Shown here: positions 1 through 5,675 of the stretch, one piece after another
Layout: every line of letters starts with the position of its first letter
Numbering within the stretch: position 1 is the stretch's first letter
Source of the DNA: Actinobacteria bacterium RBG_16_64_13
GTDB lineage: Bacteria; Actinomycetota; Thermoleophilia; RBG-16-64-13
Direction: 5' to 3'
Assembly: GCA_001768675.1 (NCBI GenBank)
Contig: MELN01000017.1
Span: 11,637-18,939 of the forward strand
DNA length: 7,303 bases
Position numbers and translations under genes: made by a program
The notes under the pieces: generated by a model
What the model was told of the DNA's origin: nothing
Seen by the model: only the letters and a program-made list of their open reading frames with translations
Databases searched by the model: none

Positions 1-383
1 GTGCAGGTAAAGAGCTGCTCGTCCGTCCAGGTGCTCCAAAGCTCGAGAGGATCGGTATCCGGCCCGGCGTGCGGCACTTCGGGTCGGGGGGCGAGACGGA
101 CGGCCCGGTCCGAGGCCAGATCGCCAAACGTGGCGGCCATCTTGCCGTAATCGACCCACTTCAGCCGCCGGCGCCCCAGTGTCACCCCGGCCACCACGCT
201 CACCGCGTCGCTGGCGCATCGGTCCATCTCCACATACACCACAAGGTCACGGTACGTGCGTGGGTCGTCGATCCCAAGCTCGCGGCAGGCGTAGCGGGCC
301 ATGCGCACGCCCATGACCATGCCGTGGCACAAATGGCCGTGAAAGAGCTGGGCCGCCTCTAAGTCCTGTTCGAGAGAACGCAC
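1..383 (-). CDS. FmdE-family protein (formylmethanofuran dehydrogenase subunit E-like), 3' end cut by window edge
   Basis: The reading frame starts at a GTG and stays open for 127 residues to the left edge, so the C-terminus is missing. Two family hallmarks are visible: FHGHLCHG at residues 14-21 (the usual form is FHGHLCPG, so Pro is replaced by His), and a block at 55-86 that begins RCASDAV and ends DYGKMAATF, as in FmdE N-terminal domains. FmdE-like proteins were named from the molybdenum/tungsten formylmethanofuran dehydrogenase of methanogens, but many occur in non-methanogenic anaerobes as probable metal-binding proteins near molybdoenzymes. The start is chosen because an AGGAGG lies 7 nt upstream; the GTG at 390 abuts that AGGAGG and is out of frame. 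The ModE-like gene ends 21 bp upstream, so the two are probably cotranscribed and this protein is likely tied to Mo/W use. Any C-terminal zinc finger, present in some members, would lie outside the window. Confidence 0.88.
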   Translation of the reverse strand, partial: MRSLEQDLEAAQLFHGHLCHGMVMGVRMARYACRELGIDDPRTYRDLVVYVEMDRCASDAVSVVAGVTLGRRRLKWVDYGKMAATFGDLASDRAVRLAPRPEVPHAGPDTDPLELWSTWTDEQLFTC

Positions 384-390
384 TCGCCAC

Positions 391-396
391 CCTCCT
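391..396 (-). promoter_or_regulatory. Shine-Dalgarno for the FmdE-like gene
   Basis: A perfect AGGAGG on the minus strand ends 7 nt before the GTG at 383-381. It lies inside the 21-bp gap after the ModE-like stop codon. It decides between two nearby GTG codons, because the one at 390 touches the AGGAGG with no spacer. Confidence 0.75.
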
Positions 397-404
397 GCCA
401 GTGT

Positions 405-806
405 CTACTTGACAACCGGCGGCTCCGCCAGTTCGGGGGGACGCTCAGGCGGAGGGCCGCCTGTCACGGGATCCTCCCAGTCCGAAAAATGCCGCTGAAA
501 CACCAGGTCTAGGGCCTGCTTCGCGTCGACGGTGACCATCCGGTACCGTCTCATCAAGTCTTGCGCCTCGGGCGTCAAGTGCGAACCCCCGCCGAGGCTG
601 CCACCCACGCTGCGATCAAGAAGAGGAAAGCCCAGCCGCTCCTCGGCCGCGTGCAGTATGCGCCATGCCTTGTTGTATGACATACCGAGTTCCTGGGCGG
701 CCTTTCGCAGCGAACCCCACTCCTCGACGCCGTCCAAGAGCCGGGCAGGGCCGTCTCCGAAAGCCCTGCCCCTGTAATCCAGCCATATCTTGTACATCAG
801 CCGCAA
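405..806 (-). CDS. Stand-alone ModE N-terminal domain: molybdate-type winged-helix transcription regulator
   Basis: This is a LysR/ModE-type winged-helix protein of about 130 residues. It opens with YKIWLDYRG and FGDGPARLLDGVEE. The helix-turn-helix follows (GSLRKAAQELGMSYNKAWRIL with a one-residue break in quoting: GSLRKAAQELGMSYNKAW, then RIL). The wing region reads GGSLGGGSHLTPEAQDLMRRY, of which the GGGSHLTPE part is the most typical. In full-length ModE, C-terminal MOP/TOBE domains bind molybdate. None are present here, and the C-terminus is instead a proline-rich tail (GGPPPERPPELAEPPVVK). Such short forms are known, but how they sense metal is unclear. Start options are TTG at 806, with a weak AGG 8 nt upstream, or ATG at 797, with no clear Shine-Dalgarno; an in-frame TAG upstream excludes anything longer. 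Only 14-23 nt separate it from the preceding gene, and it is followed closely by the FmdE-like gene, its likely target or partner. Confidence 0.88.
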   Translation of the reverse strand: MRLMYKIWLDYRGRAFGDGPARLLDGVEEWGSLRKAAQELGMSYNKAWRILHAAEERLGFPLLDRSVGGSLGGGSHLTPEAQDLMRRYRMVTVDAKQALDLVFQRHFSDWEDPVTGGPPPERPPELAEPPVVK

Positions 807-820
807 CGGTCCAGCCTACT

Positions 821-1414
821 TCAGCCTTGCGAGACCGTCGGTGGCGACCCGGGGGGCGGCACTGACAAGGGCGGCGCCGACGGTGCGGGGACTGCAGCCG
901 TTCCGGCCGGCGCGGCCGGCGACAGATACGTCTCCGTACCGCAGTACGGGCAGCGGACCAGGCCCTTGCCCGCCAGTTCCACTTTGCCGCCGCAGTTGGG
1001 GCAGGTGTCGTCTTTGATCTGAGCCGCCTCGGCCGACACCAGTTCGCCCCTGTCCCAGTTCACATAGCCGCGGAACAGGTCCTTCCCGATGAGGTCATAG
1101 ATGTTGTCCTTCACCTGGTCACGGCTCAGATTGCATTCAATGGCCAGGTCGGCGAGGCTCACGCGTCCCCGGGTCATGACGGCATTGAGGATGGTCCGCT
1201 GCTTGTCCGCCCTGCTCTCGGCCTTGATCTCGCCCTTTGAGGCAAGGAGGAGATAGAGGCCCACGGCGATGAAGGGTAGGGAGAACAGTACGAGCCCGAG
1301 CACGTACCCGGCGCGGCTAGCACCCGGAGCGAGTTCGGTCAAGCCGACTACCAGCCACGAGGCGACGCCCAAACCTACGACGATCAGCACTATCCCTATT
1401 ATCCTGGTGCGCAT
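821..1414 (-). CDS. Two-helix membrane protein with cytoplasmic winged-helix-like domain and zinc ribbon (197 aa)
   Basis: I do not recognise a named family. From the N-terminus there are two hydrophobic helices (about residues 5-25 and 37-58), with Arg at the extreme N-terminus favouring an N-in, C-in hairpin. A helical segment at about 68-130 follows, reading like a winged helix: ILNAVMTRGRVSLADLAIE, then CNLSRDQVKDNIYDLIGKDL and a GYVNWDRGELVSAE wing-like end. A zinc ribbon comes next (CPNC at 138-141, CPYC at 155-158), then a Pro/Ala-rich tail. The layout suggests a membrane-anchored cytoplasmic adaptor or regulator. A winged helix in this setting may bind protein rather than DNA. The ATG is supported by GGGAGG with 6-nt spacing. 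It follows the DUF2207 gene after 32 bp and precedes the ModE-like gene by about 14 bp, so it links the membrane cluster to the Mo-related pair. Function unknown; likely a partner of the SPFH/DUF2207 proteins (inference). Confidence 0.82.
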   Translation of the reverse strand: MRTRIIGIVLIVVGLGVASWLVVGLTELAPGASRAGYVLGLVLFSLPFIAVGLYLLLASKGEIKAESRADKQRTILNAVMTRGRVSLADLAIECNLSRDQVKDNIYDLIGKDLFRGYVNWDRGELVSAEAAQIKDDTCPNCGGKVELAGKGLVRCPYCGTETYLSPAAPAGTAAVPAPSAPPLSVPPPGSPPTVSQG

Positions 1415-1446
1415 CCGTTCCCTCCCGGTGTCACATCGCTTACCGG

Positions 1447-3294
1447 CTAGCCTGCACGGAATCCGCCTCCCCCGCCGCCGCCCGAGAAGCCGCCACCAAA
1501 ACCGCCGCCGCCCGAGAAGCCGCCACCACCGAAGGCGCCGCGGCTCGAACCCCCGCTCGACGACGGACTGGAGGTCAGCACGCTCGACATGTTACCCAAG
1601 CTCTTGAAGAGACCATCGGAGATGGTGTCCAGACTGAAGCCGCCTCCGATCCCGCCGCCTATACCTCCGCCGAGACCTCCGCCCAGACTCCCCCCGAGAC
1701 CACCCGTGGTGACTGGTCCCGAACCACTCGGGAAGGGCACGATCACCGGCGGATGGTACCAATCGGGCGAGGACACGGAAAGATCTTCAAAACGCCTTAC
1801 CCAGTCCTTCTCCACGCCGAAGGCGACCGCATACGGCAGGTACTTCTCGAAGTTCTCTTTGGCCGAGGCCATATCCTGGAACCGGGTGAGATCCCTGAGG
1901 TAGTTGCGGAAGGCCTCCCACTTGCGCTGCTCCTGGGCGCCCTTGGCCGTGCGTTGAGGCATGTGAGGAGCGAACACCCACACGATGACGACCGACACGA
2001 TAGAGCCCAACAAGAACCAGCCCCAGCCGGTCAGATCGGCCATCGCCATGATGACGGTGAGACCCCCTAGGATCACGGCCGCGAGAAAGCCATATCCGAA
2101 CCAGCGCGCTCGGGCCTTCTTCGGATTGCCCTGGAACATGCCCGCGGTCGTGACCTCGGTGTAGACCTGGTCGACGATGGGTTGGACGTGGGTGTAGAAG
2201 TGGTTCTTCAGATCGGTGGTCGTCACCTGATCCGGATGCTTGCCGTCGAACAGCGACTGGGCGACTTTCAGCTCGAAGCCCTTCAGATCGTCGAGAGGTT
2301 TCTTACGCGTGAAAATGGTGACCGCCTTGCCGAGCGCCCCTTTCTTGTCGGTGTCGGTGATCTCCAGATAGCCGCGCCGGGCCAGGTCGACTATCGTGGC
2401 GATCACCTCTTTGGTGTCGACCTTCTCGTCGAGCAGCGCTCCGGCCAGCCCGGGAGAGAGACTTGACGGGGGCTCGCTCACATAGGTCGCGAAGACCGTT
2501 CCTGGCTCGTCCCGGCCCCGCCTGCGCCAGATGAGGATCATTCCCAGCAGGAAGGCAATGGGCAGGAGAAAGCCGATCTTAGGAATGAGGAACGCCGCGA
2601 GGCGAGTTGGGGTCCACGCGAACTTGACAACATCTTTCGGGAAGCCTGTGACTATCCAGAAATTCGTGTAGGGCGGGATGTTCGACGCCTGGTAGACCAT
2701 GGTCGAGGCGGCGGGAGAGCTGACGCTGGCCTCCACGCCGTAGCCTGCTTGGACTGCCTGTGTCATCTGCTCGGATGGCACCGAGCCCGGAAGCTTCACC
2801 GTGGCCTTGACCGCGCCAATGGTCACCGGCGTCTCCGCGTCAAACACGTACCAGCGCAACTCGTCGCCCACGTCGAAGTACTGAATCACGGCCTTGGCCC
2901 GATAGTGGAAGACCCAGGTGGCTGAGGTGTCGGTAAGGTCGAAGTTGACCTGTATGTACTGCAGGTCGCCTTCTTTGAAAGTGGTGTAAGTGCCAGGGGT
3001 ATCGCCTTCGGGGAGGACGGCGCCGCTCGCATCGCGTACTTCGATGTCGGTGATACCGTCGTAGTTCGCCGTCGGGATGTCGCGGGCGATGTAGTGGTAG
3101 TTCCCCTCGAACGTGAAGGTAACGGTCTCGTCGACGATGACGTCACCCTTGTCCTGCACGTTCAGCAGAACGTCCATGCTGTCGATCCGCCAGTCCTTGG
3201 CCTCTGCCGAAGCCGCCGGCCCGGCAAGCAGGGCCAGGACGGCGCAGACGAGGATCAGGAGCGCAAGGCCCCAGAGGCGCCTTCGAAATCTCAT
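1447..3294 (-). CDS. DUF2207 domain-containing membrane protein with signal peptide and Gly-rich C-terminal tail (615 aa)
   Basis: The protein starts with a clear signal peptide (RFRRR, a hydrophobic run, then GPAASA with likely cleavage near residue 30). An extracytoplasmic beta-rich domain of about 200 residues follows (IDSMDVLLNVQDKGDVIVDE, then FEGNYHYIARDIP), matching the DUF2207 N-terminal region. One transmembrane helix lies at about 232-255, ending in WRRRGRDEPG. A cytoplasmic segment follows with a winged-helix-like stretch (VIATIVDLARRGYLEITD). Two more helices lie at about 400-418 and 424-442. After them comes the family-typical cytoplasmic motif EKYLPYAVAFGVEKDW at 483-498. The end is a low-complexity glycine tail with GGGI and GGGFSGGGG repeats. 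DUF2207 function is not established; Gly-rich tails are common both here and in TPM-domain proteins of similar operons. Its ATG overlaps the SPFH stop codon (ATGA), with GGAGG 10 nt upstream, implying translational coupling and a functional link to the SPFH protein. Confidence 0.92.
   Translation of the reverse strand: MRFRRRLWGLALLILVCAVLALLAGPAASAEAKDWRIDSMDVLLNVQDKGDVIVDETVTFTFEGNYHYIARDIPTANYDGITDIEVRDASGAVLPEGDTPGTYTTFKEGDLQYIQVNFDLTDTSATWVFHYRAKAVIQYFDVGDELRWYVFDAETPVTIGAVKATVKLPGSVPSEQMTQAVQAGYGVEASVSSPAASTMVYQASNIPPYTNFWIVTGFPKDVVKFAWTPTRLAAFLIPKIGFLLPIAFLLGMILIWRRRGRDEPGTVFATYVSEPPSSLSPGLAGALLDEKVDTKEVIATIVDLARRGYLEITDTDKKGALGKAVTIFTRKKPLDDLKGFELKVAQSLFDGKHPDQVTTTDLKNHFYTHVQPIVDQVYTEVTTAGMFQGNPKKARARWFGYGFLAAVILGGLTVIMAMADLTGWGWFLLGSIVSVVIVWVFAPHMPQRTAKGAQEQRKWEAFRNYLRDLTRFQDMASAKENFEKYLPYAVAFGVEKDWVRRFEDLSVSSPDWYHPPVIVPFPSGSGPVTTGGLGGSLGGGLGGGIGGGIGGGFSLDTISDGLFKSLGNMSSVLTSSPSSSGGSSRGAFGGGGFSGGGGFGGGFSGGGGGGGFRAG
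1472..1528 (-). repeat. Tandem 27-bp direct repeat (period 30) in the DUF2207 glycine tail
   Basis: Positions 1472-1498 and 1502-1528 are identical over 27 bp. The unit begins CCGCCGCCGCCCGAGAAG on the plus strand, with a period of 30 bp. On the coding strand this gives two copies of a GGGFSGGGG-type decapeptide near the C-terminus. A second, more diverged run with a roughly 12-bp (GGGX) period lies at about 1640-1700. These look like in-frame coding repeats that can change in length, not a mobile or CRISPR element. Confidence 0.8.
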
Positions 3295-4409
3295 TTCTTC
3301 TCATCCTCCGGCGTATCGCCCGCGTCGTCCTTCGCCGGCGCGGAGCTGGGTACGTCGCTCATGTTGTGGCCGCAGTTTGGGCAGAACTTCGAGCCGGCGG
3401 GCAACGTCGCTTTGCACTCAGGGCAGGTGACGGTGGCCGCGAGGTTGGTGCCGCAGTTGGGGCAGAACTTGCTCCCGAAGGGGATATCGGCGCTGCAGTT
3501 GGGACACCGCACCTTGGGTTGCGCCCCGCCCGCCATCGCCTGCTGGAGCATCCCGGGGATCATCATCCCCAGCCCGGCTCCGGCGCCGAGACCAAGACCG
3601 GCCGTGGCCGCGCTTCCGATGTCGGTGCCGCCACCGCCTCCGGTGCCGCCGCCGCCGCCCTTGGCCAGGTCACCGATGGCCTGGGCAGCCTTGAATTGGA
3701 AGTACCTGTCCATGCCGCCGATGGCCTCCATGCCGGAGCGCTCGTCGATGCGCTTCTGCACGTCCTCCGGCGGAGAGATGGCGTTGATCAGGAAGTCGAC
3801 GATCGCCAGTCCGTACTGAGCGAAGTCGTCCCTGATCCGCGCTTTGAGGCCGGCGCCGAGTTCGTCGAAATAGCGCGGCAGGTCGAGGACGGAGTCAAGG
3901 CTCTCGCCCAGGATGTCCGACAGCCGTCCTATGATCACACCTCTTAGGAAGTCCTCGATCTGGGCGTTCGTGAAGATGCCCCTTGTCCCCACGATCTTGA
4001 CGACGAAGAGCTTGGGATCGGTGATCTGGAACGTGTAGATGCCGTTGGAGCGGAGGCGGATCATCTTGAACTCGGAGTCCCGGAACAGGATGGGCTCGAC
4101 CGTGCCCCACTTCAGATCGGTGAACGTGCGCTGGCTGACGAAGAAGACCTCGGAGCGGAAGGGGGTATCCCCGTAGAGGGGGGTGGTCAGTATCGCGGTG
4201 ATCAGCGGTATGTTCTGCGTCACCAGCGTGTGCCGGCCCGGCCCGAAGACGTCGTATGCCTTGCCGTCCCGGAAGAACACGGCCCACTGGTTCTCCCGCA
4301 CGATCATCTGGGAACCCAGCTTGAACTCGCCCGATCCCTTCTCAGGGATGCGGTGGGCCATCTCGTTCCCTTGCTCGTCAACGTACTCGATGAGGTCCAT
4401 GAGGGCCAT
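3291..4409 (-). CDS. YdjI-type SPFH (band 7) protein with two C-terminal zinc ribbons (372 aa)
   Basis: Residues 1 to about 245 form an SPFH domain of the soluble YdjI / 'virion core protein-like' group. It opens with LIEYVDEQGNEMAHRIPEKG, then GSQMIVRENQWAVFFRDGKA and FGPGRHTL, and continues through WGTVEPILFRDSEFKMIRLR to the helical end (GMDRYFQFKAAQAIGDLAKG). There is no N-terminal transmembrane helix, so membrane association must come through partners or peripheral binding. A Gly/Ala/Met-rich linker (about 251-296) follows, then two zinc ribbons: Cys302/305/316/319 and Cys329/332/343/346. The acidic tail ends DTPEDEKK. SPFH proteins oligomerise on membranes and organise other proteins. 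In Bacillus subtilis the YdjI homologue is encoded with PspA (YdjF) and membrane partners YdjG and YdjH. The start is supported by GGGAGG with 6-nt spacing, overlapping the stop of the upstream gene only 3 bp away. The 3' end overlaps the DUF2207 start by 4 bp. Confidence 0.93.
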   Translation of the reverse strand: MALMDLIEYVDEQGNEMAHRIPEKGSGEFKLGSQMIVRENQWAVFFRDGKAYDVFGPGRHTLVTQNIPLITAILTTPLYGDTPFRSEVFFVSQRTFTDLKWGTVEPILFRDSEFKMIRLRSNGIYTFQITDPKLFVVKIVGTRGIFTNAQIEDFLRGVIIGRLSDILGESLDSVLDLPRYFDELGAGLKARIRDDFAQYGLAIVDFLINAISPPEDVQKRIDERSGMEAIGGMDRYFQFKAAQAIGDLAKGGGGGTGGGGGTDIGSAATAGLGLGAGAGLGMMIPGMLQQAMAGGAQPKVRCPNCSADIPFGSKFCPNCGTNLAATVTCPECKATLPAGSKFCPNCGHNMSDVPSSAPAKDDAGDTPEDEKK

Positions 4410-4412
4410 CGA

Positions 4413-4928
4413 CTACCTCCCTGCTCCGGTGATCAGATTCTCCCGCTCGGCGAAATGGGCGTCCAAGGCTTCGATCCGGTCGTCGAGCAAACGGATGTCG
4501 CCTTTTAGCGAAGGGCTGTCGGCGGCAAGGGCTCCAGCCAGATCGCCTATGGCGCCTGCCTCCGTCTCCAGACCCTTGTCGAACGCATAGAGCTCGTCCA
4601 GCTTCTGCGTGCCCACCTTCGTCGCGTCAAAAAGGCCCGCGTAGCCGTAATCGGCGAACTGGACCCGGTCGCGCACCGTGCGCAGCTTGCGCATGGTCAC
4701 GTCGATCTCGCCAAGTGCATCCAGGTTGCCGGCTCTGATGAGATCGAGCTTGACATCGTCCAGCTTACTCAGACACGGGGCGAGCTTTTCGGCCACGTAC
4801 ACCCGCTGGATCTTGTCCGCCTCCCGTCTGATCTCTTTCTGCTTATAGCCCTTGTAGCCGGGAATGTGCTGCGTGATGCGCTCGAACCAATTCTTGCTCT
4901 CCTCGATCCTCTCGTCGATCCCAGCCAT
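4413..4928 (-). CDS. Helical, probably coiled-coil protein of unknown function, SPFH partner (171 aa)
   Basis: This soluble protein has no signal peptide or transmembrane helix. It is rich in Lys, Arg, Glu and Asp with regularly spaced Leu, Ile and Val, as expected for long helices or a helical bundle. The N-terminal helix (IDERIEESKNWFERITQHI) may be amphipathic. It is followed by IPGYKGYKQKEIRREADKIQ at about 22-41, which I recall as a recurrent motif in uncharacterised proteins encoded beside SPFH genes (recall, not searched). A tyrosine-rich segment (FADYGYAGLFDATK) lies near the middle. It is not recognisably PspA, Vipp1 or another ESCRT-III member, but it holds the operon position where a PspA-like scaffold would fit. 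The ATG at 4928 has an AGGGG about 5 nt upstream; the frame is open further upstream to 5021, but that part overlaps the preceding gene and reads as low-quality sequence. The stop lies 3 bp before the SPFH start, so coupling is very likely. Confidence 0.85.
   Translation of the reverse strand: MAGIDERIEESKNWFERITQHIPGYKGYKQKEIRREADKIQRVYVAEKLAPCLSKLDDVKLDLIRAGNLDALGEIDVTMRKLRTVRDRVQFADYGYAGLFDATKVGTQKLDELYAFDKGLETEAGAIGDLAGALAADSPSLKGDIRLLDDRIEALDAHFAERENLITGAGR
4416..4421 (-). promoter_or_regulatory. Shine-Dalgarno for the SPFH gene, next to the upstream stop codon
   Basis: GGGAGG on the minus strand lies 6 nt before the SPFH ATG at 4409. Its spacer contains the TAG stop of the helical-protein gene, so ribosomes finishing one gene stand directly over the start site of the next. 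This supports tight translational coupling of the two proteins. Confidence 0.65.
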
Positions 4929-4932
4929 GGTG

Positions 4933-4939
4933 TCCCCTT
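4933..4939 (-). promoter_or_regulatory. Shine-Dalgarno that fixes the start of the helical-protein gene
   Basis: AAGGGGA on the minus strand lies just upstream of the ATG at 4928, 4 nt from its last base. It favours this ATG over the longer open frame reaching 5021. Confidence 0.6.
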
Positions 4940-4941
4940 TC

Positions 4942-4951
4942 GTCACGTGAC
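4942..4951. other. Perfect 10-bp palindrome GTCACGTGAC in an intergenic gap
   Basis: The only sizeable gap inside the membrane cluster (4929-4978, 50 bp) contains a perfect 10-bp palindrome immediately upstream of the Shine-Dalgarno of the helical-protein gene. It could be an operator half-site pair or may be chance. No convincing -35/-10 pair was seen beside it, so a dedicated promoter is not claimed. Confidence 0.35.
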
Positions 4952-4978
4952 CGCTGGCCCCGCGTCGCGTTCCAGACT

Positions 4979-5674
4979 CTACGCTACCAGACCGTCGAAC
5001 TCGCGCAGCAGCAACCTCCAATTGGATTCGTGGATATAGCGCGGATCCCAGACCGCGGGGATGAAGATCAGCTCTTGGCCGGCCGGCTCGAGATCGCAGC
5101 GGATCGAACGCAGATCTCTTGACTCGTGCGACTGGACCGCCATGTACACGAAGCGCGCCAACACGCGGGCGTCCTCTCTGCCCACCACGACAGGCGAGAC
5201 CGCCCCGAAACCCGGGCCTGTGGTCGCACTGACATCTATTGCATCTTGGAATCTACCCGCGGCCCCCACCTCGACCAGACTGGGCCTCTGGGCCGTGGCC
5301 TCTTCGAGTCCGGGCGTCAACTCCAGCGCCGGCTGTGTCTCGGTGAGGCTCACGCCCAATTGCTGCACCACGGCGCGCGCCAGCGTGAAGGCGGGGACGT
5401 ACAGATAAGCCGGCCCCGGGGCGGCGGTCCTTCGCACACGCTCCCAAGTGGGATCCTCCACCGAGACCGTCGCGGTGACGCGCCACGCAGCCAGATAGTG
5501 CACGAGGCCGGCGAATGCGAGCTCGGTGGTCATCGCCGCGCTCAGGGGCGCAAAGGAAACGAGCCCGTGTTCGTCCAACTCATACGCCAGCCCGCAGTTG
5601 GGGCACACAAACAGCGCGGCCTCGTCTCCGCCCTCGAGCGCAAGACGGCAATTGCCGCAAAGAAGCGGGAACAG
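4979..5674 (-). CDS. Soluble zinc-ribbon protein of unknown function; start codon uncertain (about 231 aa)
   Basis: The N-terminus carries a zinc ribbon, CGNC then CPNC, with 14 residues between the pairs (Cys6/9/24/27 when counted from the CTG at 5674). A mixed alpha/beta body follows with no transmembrane helix. Recognisable stretches are HYLAAWRVTATV, AYLYVPAFTLARA, VVVGREDARVLARFVYMAV and ELIFIPAVWDPRYI. The order 'W-R-V strand, YVPAF-L, G/R-EDA' recalls uncharacterised zinc-ribbon proteins encoded next to SPFH genes (recall, unsearched). No ATG, GTG or TTG lies upstream of the first CxxC within the open frame (in-frame TAA at 5713-5711). The first standard start, GTG at 5608, would delete the first cysteine pair. 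CTG at 5674 lies 1 nt after the upstream stop, and ATC at 5698 follows a purine-rich AGGTGGAG. I chose CTG so as to keep the ribbon. Likely an adaptor in the SPFH assembly (inference). Confidence 0.72.
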   Translation of the reverse strand: MFPLLCGNCRLALEGGDEAALFVCPNCGLAYELDEHGLVSFAPLSAAMTTELAFAGLVHYLAAWRVTATVSVEDPTWERVRRTAAPGPAYLYVPAFTLARAVVQQLGVSLTETQPALELTPGLEEATAQRPSLVEVGAAGRFQDAIDVSATTGPGFGAVSPVVVGREDARVLARFVYMAVQSHESRDLRSIRCDLEPAGQELIFIPAVWDPRYIHESNWRLLLREFDGLVA

Positions 5675-5675
5675 A

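Noticed and set aside
69..362. 97-codon plus-strand frame, His-rich
   Set aside because: The minus strand here encodes recognisable FmdE motifs (FHGHLCHG, RCASDAV, DYGK). The histidine-rich reading is its shadow.
1472..1528. CRISPR-like direct repeat
   Set aside because: Only two copies with a 3-bp interval, in frame inside a glycine-rich coding region; no spacers and no cas genes.
3094..3819. 241-codon open frame on the plus strand
   Set aside because: It is antisense to the DUF2207 and SPFH genes. The translation is Pro/Ala/Ser-rich with no motif, while the minus-strand proteins have clear domains and ribosome-binding sites.
4413..4928. Calling the helical protein PspA/Vipp1
   Set aside because: It is shorter than PspA (about 220 residues) and lacks the typical PspA N-terminal sequence. 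Only operon position and helical character agree, so the idea is kept as a hypothesis.
4929..5021. Longer N-terminus for the helical protein (start at 5021)
   Set aside because: The extra residues are Arg/Ser/Gly-rich and overlap the end of the preceding gene. The ATG at 4928 has a good AGGGG site.
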